NCBI RefSeq assembly: GCF_016920785.2
Contig: NW_024609836.1
Span: forward strand, 7,558,406-7,622,405
Length of the DNA stretch: 64,000 nt
Source: Ixodes scapularis
Taxonomy: Eukaryota; Arthropoda; Arachnida; Ixodida; Ixodidae
Direction: 5' to 3'
Shown here: positions 31,062-40,194 of the stretch, piece after piece
Position numbering within the stretch: the stretch's first letter is position 1
Layout: every line of letters starts with the position of its first letter
Program-made: the position numbers and the translations under genes
The notes under the pieces: model-generated
Told to the model about the DNA's origin: nothing
Database searches by the model: none
Seen by the model: only the letters and a program-made list of their open reading frames with translations

Positions 31062-31893
31062 TACAACATGCAGATGACACAGTTTTATTGTCTCAGCATA
31101 TTTCATATCACCATGCGGTTAACATGCTGCAAGTAGATGCCAATAAGGTAATGGACTGGTTCCAAGCAAACAAACTTCGAGTAAATACTACCAAAACAAA
31201 GCTTATTTGTTTCCGCAACCCTTTAAAAAGCGTGAGTTTAACCGCCTCACTCTTTCTTCATAACTCATGCTGCTCATGTTCTACCTGTGAGCCTGTTCAA
31301 TATGTTAACACGATTAAGTACCTGGGCATTCACTTCGATTGCGACCTATCTTGGAACACCCACATGTCATACCTATGTCAACGGCTGAGAAGAGTCGCTT
31401 GTATGATGTACCATATTAAGGCATATATGCCGCTAACTATAAGAAAATGTATAATGCATGCTCTTACCTACAGTGTCCTGAGGTATGGCATCACTATTTT
31501 TTTTTTAATTGCCCCCTTCTATGGCAGTCAAGAATTGACAGAATTCTACGAAATACTCTAAAGAGCATTGCATACAACACAGAATGTTCAAAAAATGTCA
31601 ACCTTTTCTCGTTCTTGGAATTGCCTACGTTTCACTCCCTGTTCCTTCAGACTGTAATACGAAGACATTTTTGGGACAGTGAGTTTATTATACCATCCTT
31701 ACCATCTCGTGACCTAAGAAATTATCTTCTTTTCCAAATTCCTCATGTAAGGACCCATTATGGTGAAAGTTTGCGTATATTCTATGTGCCTAATGTCTTC
31801 AATAGCATCCCTGAGTCGGTTTTGGCAATTACTTCCAACAAAACATTGACGAAAAGCTTGAGAAAGATGTATTCTGCCGTATCGATGCAATGA
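31062..31893 (+). pseudogene. ORF2 fragment of A2
   Basis: Two overlapping frames join at about 31495-31510, where a run of T has shifted the frame after LRYGITIF. HADD replaces YADD at the first motif. The end THYGESLRIFYVPNVFNSIP is the family A C-terminal block. Confidence 0.8.
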
Positions 31894-32511
31894 TATAAAG
31901 CACGCGGAATTGGTATCAAATTTTGACCCCATACTTCTTGGCCAGCGCGCATCCAATACAACCCTAATTTCAGATATGCACCGGCACCTTGTACTATGTT
32001 GTCTTTTATGTTGGCTATCAATACCAAAAATAGACGTCTGACACAGGCCTGCACCCATCAATGACATAGACAATAGTCTCCATGTGCTCATGGTTGTTTT
32101 TCTTTCACTTTACTTCGGTACTTTGGTGTGTGTGTGCGATGCCACCTTAACAGCGACACAGTTACAATCTACGGTATGTGCAAGCTTTCGTGTCCATGAG
32201 TGTCAGTGATCCCTCGTCGTTCGATCACTTCGAGCTACAATCCTTCAGACAACGGGGTCAACGCATCGTGTGCATAGTGCTCAGCCTACAACATGTGATG
32301 GTTTGGATTCATGAAACTATGCCTTTTATCTCGTGCCTCTGTTTTGTCTTGTGCTACTGCCACTGTCTCGTGCAACTGTCTTTTTTCTTTCCTCTTCTTC
32401 GTGACAATGTGCACTTCCGAATTCTTTTACTGCAGGGCCTGGTCCCACAAGCCCATGCTGGCTTTGACCGGACCCGTAATTCCATTGTTGATTCTACATG
32501 TGTGAATAAAT

Positions 32512-32512
<1 letters not shown>
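31062..32512 (+). mobile_element. LINE A2: 5'-truncated family A copy
   Basis: It starts within RT at the catalytic site (LQHADDTVLLSQH) and keeps the downstream RT part, a 3' UTR of about 620 nt with the family hairpin (AAGCC 32449-32453, GGCTT 32460-32464) and AATAAATG. Truncation exactly at a (TTA)n border is consistent with incomplete target-primed reverse transcription into a microsatellite. Confidence 0.8.

Positions 32513-32599
<87 letters not shown>
32513..32599 (+). repeat. (TTA)n tract, junction A2/A3
   Basis: 29 pure units. Confidence 0.95.
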
Positions 32600-33009
32600 C
32601 GACGACGACGACGCGCGACTTCGGTTGCTGGCATTTTTGCGGCTCCAAATTTGTGCCTCATTTAATCTGCTAATCAGTTTCTTTGATGACCTCGACGTAA
32701 GGGATCGCCTCTCGGTAGTTCTGCCTCCATGCAAGGACGATCCGCTCAACATCTTACGGAGGATTTGACTGCAACAGTGGGTCACCATCATTCCACCTGG
32801 CAAGTCCCAACAACCATCTTGGAATCCTAATACTCCTACCCTAACGACTAACCAAGTTCACGGTGTCGGCGACGAGAATCATCTCCTCATTCAGCGCATT
32901 TGTTCTCACGGGTGAGCCTGGAACCCTTCACTTACTGTGCATTTATTTTATATCTATCTCAACTGTCTACCTTCTTGTGAATCTTCTTTGTCGTCTTCAT
33001 CTTAATATC

Positions 33010-34033
33010 ATGGCCGATCCTGAAATATGCGGCGTTTGCTCTGAACCTGTGCCATTGGACGGCAGGAACATGAAGTGCGCTGACTGTTCTCGCCCGTATC
33101 ATTTGGGGAAAAGGTGTTCTGGCATCGCTGACGGCACCTTTAAAGGCATGAGCACTGCCAAGCTCGAAAAGTGGCGATGCCTCGCCTGCCGTGGAGGTTC
33201 AGCGAAGTCGGATCTAAGCACCAACCCTCCCTCTTCTCAAGCTGAAGCCACTACATTTTTGGCGCAGCTAGAAACGGTGCACCAAAAACTCGATCGTCTG
33301 CTATCTTGGAAGGACACCGTCGACTCACTCCACGAACTGCACCCCAAAATGGATGCCTTGTTGTCCATGAAGCAGGCAGTCGATACGATGCGCGAAAACA
33401 ATGGCCGGGATGCAAGAGTCCCTGAACTTTGTGTCGTCTCAGTACGATTCCCTTCTAGCTTCAGCACAAACTCAAGACAAGATCATCAAGGCACTTCAAA
33501 CAGAAACAACTACCTTGCGGTCACTGATATCCGACCAAGCAGTGGAAATCCAACATCTGAAAGCCGTCCAGAACGAATCTGAACAAGCTAATCGCCAATG
33601 TAATATGGAAATTCACGGAATACCCTTTGCTTCTCGTGAAAACCTTGGCGGCATCCTCGAAGGCTTAGCTAGGCAACTCGAAGTGGAGGACTTCCAGACA
33701 TCACAAGTTGAGGCAGTGCATCGCCTTCCCGCAAGGCGTGATGTCGTACCACCTATTCTGGTCCGTTTCTCGTCAGTTCCTCTGAAAGAGCGTTGGATGG
33801 CCTGTCGTGGCCGCTTGGGCTCTCTCACAAGAGAAGAATCACAGCCCAAACTCTACTTCAACGACAATCTGACAGACGGCAACAGAAAGCTCTTCTGGAT
33901 GGCTGGAACCAGAGGGAAAGAGAAAGGATTCAAGTTCGTATGGGTTCGTCATGGTCATATTTTTGCGAAACAAAATGTAGGCTCTTCTATACTCCGAATC
34001 ACTAATGTTGCTTCTTTGGAGCAAATTGTGTAG
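33010..34033 (+). pseudogene. ORF1 of A3, single frameshift
   Basis: ATG 33010 opens a PHD-like finger (CGVC, MKCADC, YHLGKRC, WRCLAC) and coiled-coil residues. Near 33395-33410 the frame shifts, and the remainder (ESLNFVSSQYDSLL, MEIHGIPFASRENL, VEAVHRLPARRDVVPPILVR) continues in another frame to TAG at 34031. Comparison with intact A5 ORF1 shows both parts are co-linear. One small indel is thus the only visible lesion. The C-terminal half resembles transposase_22/L1-ORF1 RNA-binding domains. Confidence 0.8.
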
Positions 34034-34038
34034 ACTTT

Positions 34039-36912
34039 ATGGCCACTTTTTTCGACTTTACGGACCTACACTCGTGCTCAAAAAACTTCCAGTCAAGTTC
34101 TGGTAGTTCCTTTACTTTATTTAATGTTAATATAAAAAGTTTACGTAAGCACTGGGATGAGTTTAGACTAGCCGTAGATTGCGTACTTCCGATCGCCGAT
34201 GCATTTGTTCTCACAGAAATTAATATTCACAATGACGAGGTTGACAGGTTTTCGCTACCTGGATTCAACAGATTTTTTCATACTCGGGACAAAAAGCGCG
34301 GAGGTGGTATTGCAGTTTTCTTAAAAGCTACTGCGGGTTATTCAGAAATAACCACTTCATTTCTTTCTTGCGAGTCGCTGGCACTCCGTGTTACTACTTA
34401 CGTTTATGACCTCTACTTGCTCGCCTTTTATAGACCACCTTCTGAAAGTGTTCCAGGTTTTCTCTCTGAGCTACGCCACTGCATTCAATCTTTGCCGGGT
34501 AATGCAACCCTCTGCATCACAGGAGACATCAACATTGATCTTTCAAAACCCTCTAAATTACTAGTTTGCGAGTATCTTACGTTGTTGGCTGATTACGGAG
34601 TGGAACCTTACATTCTCGGAGCAACCAGAGAAGAATTTCTGTGTGGCAGATTTGTCAGCTCATCAATAGATCATATTAACCTGAGGACATCATCGTCAGC
34701 AATTAAATCGGCAATTATAAAACAAAAATTATCAGATCACTATTTCGTAGCGTGTCAGATCGAATTTCCAAAACAGGTTTCTACTGGCAAAAATACAGAT
34801 ATCCGTCGAATTGAAATTGTTGATAATAAGACTTTTGATAAATATGTCTCTGGGTACGACTGGGTAACATTTCAGCGACATGTAAACCATTCAGAACTCT
34901 ATACTTCGTTTGTCCAGCTGTTTCGGCAGTTTTATAATGCATCAAAAAAAGTAATATTTCTGAAACAAAGAAAGTCAAACATACGTTGGATATCCACTGA
35001 CATACTGTCCGCTATTAAACTTAAAGACGTAGCTTGGAAGCGTTGCCGTCGTTCACCTCATAATCAAAGACTGCAGCACGAATTTCGAATTATCCGCAAT
35101 AAAGTTACTGCGCTTATTCGCTCGGCTAAACGAATTTACTTCCAGAAACAGTTCTCTGAGTCTCGGAATAATTCCGCTAAAACTTGGTCATTAATTAACG
35201 AACTGCGAGGTGTCTCCCCGGGCATACAAAAAAAACGTATTCAAGATGTATTTGGGCATAATTCCCTCATAACTGCTAATCTTTTTAATGATTTTTTTGC
35301 CGCATTTTCCGGTACACTCCGGAAAAGCACCTTATCCCTTTCTTTTTCTTACGCAAACTCTGCTTCCGCTTTTCTCCCACTGATGACAGCTGATGATTTA
35401 CAATCTATAATTTTTAGCTTGAAGTCGAGTAAATCTCCAGGATTCGATGCTGTACGGCTGAGTGATCTACGCAGGAATTGGAATTATGTTCGGGACACAC
35501 TTCTTCTGTTGTTGAACACTATAATTGAAACCGGTTGTATACCTGATGATCTAAAAATCGCGGTTGTTACACCTATCTTGAAGGGAGGATGTCGTAGTAA
35601 GGTTGAAAACTATCGGCCTATTTCCATTTTGCCATGTCTAGCTAAAATATTAGAGAAATTTATTTTTATCACCATGTCTTCCTTTATAGACAAACACAAT
35701 TTAATGTCTCCAAATCAGTATGGCTTTATTGCCGGCCGAGGCACACAACCTCTCCTGGATGCTCTTTCGGACGACATAAATTATGGCTTTGAACACAACT
35801 TATGTACATGCGCGTGCTTTCTTGACGTATCAAAGGCATTTGATACAGTTAGTCACTCCATTTTACTCAAAAAGCTTTCAGCTATAGGTTTCCGTGGTCC
35901 TTTCTTGTTGCTATTAGAGAGCTTCTTATCTGACCGCTCACAAATGGTTTCGGTGAACGGCGTGCATAGCTCTAAAATATTTTTGAAATCTGGGGTCCCA
36001 CAGGGGTCTATCCTTTCACCACTATTGTTCAATATCTATGTCAATGATATGTGCACTGCTGTTTCCGACTGCATTCTATACCAGTACGCTGATGACACTT
36101 TGTTACTTACGCGTCACCTCTCTTATCCAAAATCAATAGAGATGCTCCAACGTTCATCAAATCAACTAATGGAATGGTTTAATCGCAATCTACTTGATAT
36201 AAACATCTCTAAGACGAAACTCGTCTGCTTTCACAATCCTCTAAAAGTTATTTCTTTAAATGTTCCTTTTTTCTTACACACATCAGAATGTATCCTCTGC
36301 CATTGTGATCAAATTCCTTATTCAGACACCGTAAAATACCTTGGAATACTCTTAGATTCAGACCTATCATGGAACTCTCATCTTACAAAAATATGTTCAC
36401 AACTAAGGAGTGTTTCCTGTTTGCTTTATCATATCAAAACATTTATGCCTCTTGGTGTTCGCAAGCATATTGCCTATTCTTTAGCTTACAGCAAGTTACG
36501 CTATGGTATAACTATTTTTGACCAATGCTCGAACTTGTGGCAAACAAAGGTGAACAGCATCTTGAAGGGAATTCTAAGAAATGTATGCTATAACCTTACG
36601 TCCTCCAATTTAAATTCAAATTTTTTTCAAATGCTTTTAATGCCCGATTTTCGATCTTTGTTCTTGGAAACAGTGGTACTCAATCACAACTGGAATGATG
36701 AATTTAAAACGCATCACCCGGTCTCACGGCAGTTGCGCAAGGTTTCACGATACCTTGTTCCCAGTTGCTACACTCGGTATGGTAAAAACATTCGTTCATT
36801 TTATGTTCCGCATATATTTAACTCTCTCCCGCCTCATTTTTCAGACATCACGTCCAAAAAGAAACTTAAAAAAGCTCTACGCCATGTATATTGGAATGAA
36901 GGAGATACATAA
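34039..36912 (+). CDS. ORF2 of A3: endonuclease-reverse transcriptase (intact)
   Basis: 957 residues; the ATG lies 5 nt after the ORF1 stop. The endonuclease shows LFNVNIKSLRKHW, DAFVLTEINI, RGGGIAVFLK, LLAFYRPPSE, ITGDINIDLSK and KLSDHYFVACQ. The RT shows KVENYRPISILPC, QYGFIAGRGTQPLLD, CFLDVSKAFDTVSH, SGVPQGSILSPLLFNIYVND and catalytic YADD at residues 683-686. The C-terminus YVPHIFNSLPPHFSDITSKK is the family A hallmark. No lesions are visible. A functional protein is plausible, acting in cis or in trans. Confidence 0.9.
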   Translation: MATFFDFTDLHSCSKNFQSSSGSSFTLFNVNIKSLRKHWDEFRLAVDCVLPIADAFVLTEINIHNDEVDRFSLPGFNRFFHTRDKKRGGGIAVFLKATAGYSEITTSFLSCESLALRVTTYVYDLYLLAFYRPPSESVPGFLSELRHCIQSLPGNATLCITGDINIDLSKPSKLLVCEYLTLLADYGVEPYILGATREEFLCGRFVSSSIDHINLRTSSSAIKSAIIKQKLSDHYFVACQIEFPKQVSTGKNTDIRRIEIVDNKTFDKYVSGYDWVTFQRHVNHSELYTSFVQLFRQFYNASKKVIFLKQRKSNIRWISTDILSAIKLKDVAWKRCRRSPHNQRLQHEFRIIRNKVTALIRSAKRIYFQKQFSESRNNSAKTWSLINELRGVSPGIQKKRIQDVFGHNSLITANLFNDFFAAFSGTLRKSTLSLSFSYANSASAFLPLMTADDLQSIIFSLKSSKSPGFDAVRLSDLRRNWNYVRDTLLLLLNTIIETGCIPDDLKIAVVTPILKGGCRSKVENYRPISILPCLAKILEKFIFITMSSFIDKHNLMSPNQYGFIAGRGTQPLLDALSDDINYGFEHNLCTCACFLDVSKAFDTVSHSILLKKLSAIGFRGPFLLLLESFLSDRSQMVSVNGVHSSKIFLKSGVPQGSILSPLLFNIYVNDMCTAVSDCILYQYADDTLLLTRHLSYPKSIEMLQRSSNQLMEWFNRNLLDINISKTKLVCFHNPLKVISLNVPFFLHTSECILCHCDQIPYSDTVKYLGILLDSDLSWNSHLTKICSQLRSVSCLLYHIKTFMPLGVRKHIAYSLAYSKLRYGITIFDQCSNLWQTKVNSILKGILRNVCYNLTSSNLNSNFFQMLLMPDFRSLFLETVVLNHNWNDEFKTHHPVSRQLRKVSRYLVPSCYTRYGKNIRSFYVPHIFNSLPPHFSDITSKKKLKKALRHVYWNEGDT

Positions 36913-37501
<589 letters not shown>

Positions 37502-38676
37502 CTCGTATCACCAATCTCGTATCTTTTACGTCTGCTACCTCTGAGGTAGTCTGTAATAGAGGTCAGCTTCACGTTTTTTATTTCGACCTGAGTAAGGCAT
37601 TCGACGTAGTCAACCACAACATCCTCCTATACAAGCTTTTCTCGTACGAAGTATGTGGTTCGGTATACAATTTGTTAAAAAGCTATTTGTCTCATAGGCA
37701 AGCCTACGTCCGCGTCAACAATACTACCTCGTCATCGTACAAGGCAAGTTCTGGGGTGCCTCAGGGATCTGTCTTGGGCCCCCTCCTTTTTAATATTTTT
37801 GTAAATGATGTCTCTCGAGCTATATTAAATTCTTCATTTCTGCAGTACGCTGATGATATAAAACTTTACAAAAAATGTCGACCTTAGAGGATTGAATCGC
37901 GCTTCAGAATGACGCATATTCCTTCAGTCGTTGGTGTTTAGACAATGACCTCCGTTTGAATCATTCTAAAGCAAATGTAATGACATATTCTCGCAAGACC
38001 CATGATATATTCTTTCCATATAATTATCATGGCGAACTGCTGTAACGTGTAAGTGAACTGAGGAACCTTGGAGTTGTCTTTGATTCAACCCTGAGATTTG
38101 ACACTCACGTTATCAGAGTGGTTCAATCGGCCTTGCACACGTTAGGTGCCGTGTCTCGCATAACGAAGGAGTTCAAAAGCCCGTCCGCTTTTTTTACGCT
38201 GTATTGTTCCTTGGTTACATCCCAGCTAGAGTACGCCTCGGTTGTTTGGAACGGCATTTCCAAAAATAACTAGTTTATCTGTCGAGCGAGTTGAAAACAA
38301 CTTAATTTCTATCTTTAAATATCGTTACCTTGAGAAAGGTGATCCTTGTCTGAACGGTGTGTGTCACTCGCAACTTGTCAACTTGTTGAGCCTGCAGCAG
38401 CGTCGGGTGAAGGCAGATTTGTAGTTTTTGTTTAAGACCCTGCACTGCTCGATTAACTCTCCCAGCCTTCTGTCCGAAGTGAGCCTTAGAGGTCCACGTG
38501 TGCCTAGACGGCTACAACCATCTTTTTATATAGCTCGACTTTTTAGCCAATTAAACCCGATCCAAAGATTGGCTGAGTGTTATAATCGCTACTCTGACAC
38601 AATTGATATTTTTAACTCCTGCGGGAGCAAGTTCGGAAATGCTGTTCGAATCTTCCTCTTGCAGGAAAAGGGCTGA
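37502..38676 (+). pseudogene. ORF2 fragment of B3
   Basis: RT motifs FDLSKAFDVVNH, SGVPQGSVLGPLLF and LQYADDIKLY are intact up to a stop at about 37885. Later parts lie in shifting frames (38090-38420 and 38428-38676) with several stops. Confidence 0.75.
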
Positions 38677-38927
38677 TCAGTTGAAGCGTTGATGTAGTAT
38701 TTGCTTTTTGCTCTCACACCTGGTGATGTCTCTGTTTTGTGCTTTTGATTTCGCTCGATGATTTGAGTGTCTTTCATACTTGTTAATATTTTTTATCTCA
38801 GACTGGAGAACTACGTTCTCCTTCTGCACTCGTGTGTACGCCTGTTTGTATGTGTGTGTTTTTGCTCTTTTTTTTTTCAGTGTGCCAGCACTAAGACCGA
38901 TTGGTTGTTCCTGGACACTTTAATAAA

Positions 38928-38929
<2 letters not shown>
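37502..38929 (+). mobile_element. LINE B3: 5'-truncated family B-like copy
   Basis: It begins inside RT (a counterpart of RSTTTNLVSFMSAAS) and continues to the B-type 3' end (ACTAAGACCGATTGGTTGTT then CCTGGACAC, AATAAAC). No TTGA units are present. It is diverged from B1 and B2, so it is older. Confidence 0.75.
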
Positions 38930-39010
<81 letters not shown>

Positions 39011-39015
39011 TATTT
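38930..39015 (+). repeat. (TTA)n tract, junction B3/C0
   Basis: About 28 units with one TATTATAT interruption. C0 starts CGCTGCGGG at 39016. Confidence 0.95.
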
Positions 39016-39024
39016 CGCTGCGGG

Positions 39025-40194
39025 ATGGCGCCGAGTAAAGACGCCTGCCTGATCTGTTCCCGCTGCTTCTACGGACGACAACAATATCTGCAGTGTTCCG
39101 GATGCAGACTGCGTGCGCATACCAAGTGCGTATGTTGGCCTGTCGACGTACGCGAGTTTCTGCAATCCGGCGTGCCCTCTTTCACCTGTGCGAGCTGTGA
39201 AAAGATCAGCGGTGGTGCTAGCCCTAACCACGCCGCCATGGCCTCCAACGACCACCGCAACGTGGCCCCCCTCTCCCACTTCTCCGTGTCGCCCTCACCC
39301 ACCGACGCCGCTCGTCCCGACAAGGGTGAGAGGTCACTTCCCTCCTCTCCCTACATCGGCAACACGGGCGTCGATTCTCTGCGGGCCCTTCTGCTCGACG
39401 CGCTTGAGGGAATCTCGTTCCTCACGGATCAAGTTGCCGCGCTCAGGGATGAGAACGCGCAGCTCCGTCGAGAGCACAAGCACGACGCCCAGCAGCAGGC
39501 AGCCACGCTGCACAACATACAGGCGGAGTTGAGGAGCTTCCGCCATGAGCCCAAGCAAGGCGGAAAAAAGCCCCCATCGTCCTACGCTGCGGCGGCCAGC
39601 CTCCAGGACCCGGTTGGTTTGATCCGAGATCAAAGAGGCAACACTGGCCCTGTAACGGAGGCTACGTGTGCGTCAGGCGCCGCTGCACCTGCTGCCATTG
39701 GAGGCGAACGCTCCGTGGCCTCTATTCTGGATTCGAGGACGCACCCCCGCCATCAAGACAAGTTGAACCAGGACGGAGGAGGCTTCCGCGAGACAAGGCC
39801 AAAGCTCCCCAGGACGAGGCGTCCTTTGCTCAAGGGAAGCGCTTCAGCCAGCGGTATTCCCGTGGCACCACCTCCCTCTCAACCACGGCGACAACGTGCT
39901 GTGTTTGTGACACGACTGGGCCCCAACTGCGACGCTCCAAGCCTCCAGGCTCACATCGAGCAGGGTGGCACCCTGAGTGAGCTTGTGTGCACGCGACTTA
40001 AGACGCGTCACGATGGTTACTCTTCGTTCCACGTGACGGCTGCTGAGCAGGATATCGAGAAACTGTTTGACCCCCTTCTCTGGCCAGAAGGAAGCCTTTT
40101 TAAAGAATTCACTGGCCAGCTTACAGAGAGCCGCATCTATGAAGCGGCCCGCCAATCGCTGCCCTCCTCCGGAAATGCCGACGAAAATACATAG
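39025..40194 (+). CDS. ORF1 of C0: PHD-finger RNA-binding protein of the LINE (intact)
   Basis: 389 residues. The PHD-like C4HC3 finger has Cys 8, 11, 24, 27, 35, 55, 58 and His 32 (CLIC, LQCSGC, HTKC, FTCASC). A Ser/Pro/Asp-rich linker is followed by a coiled coil (SLRALLLDALEGISFLTDQV and onward), a basic Pro/Arg-rich part (RPKLPRTRRPLLK) and an RRM-like end (RAVFVTRLGPNC, RLKTRHDGYSSFHVTAA). Spacing of the finger equals family B. PHD fingers generally read histone tails, so a chromatin-targeting role is possible but untested. The frame upstream of the ATG runs through (TTA)n as poly-Ile and is not part of the protein. Confidence 0.85.
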   Translation: MAPSKDACLICSRCFYGRQQYLQCSGCRLRAHTKCVCWPVDVREFLQSGVPSFTCASCEKISGGASPNHAAMASNDHRNVAPLSHFSVSPSPTDAARPDKGERSLPSSPYIGNTGVDSLRALLLDALEGISFLTDQVAALRDENAQLRREHKHDAQQQAATLHNIQAELRSFRHEPKQGGKKPPSSYAAAASLQDPVGLIRDQRGNTGPVTEATCASGAAAPAAIGGERSVASILDSRTHPRHQDKLNQDGGGFRETRPKLPRTRRPLLKGSASASGIPVAPPPSQPRRQRAVFVTRLGPNCDAPSLQAHIEQGGTLSELVCTRLKTRHDGYSSFHVTAAEQDIEKLFDPLLWPEGSLFKEFTGQLTESRIYEAARQSLPSSGNADENT

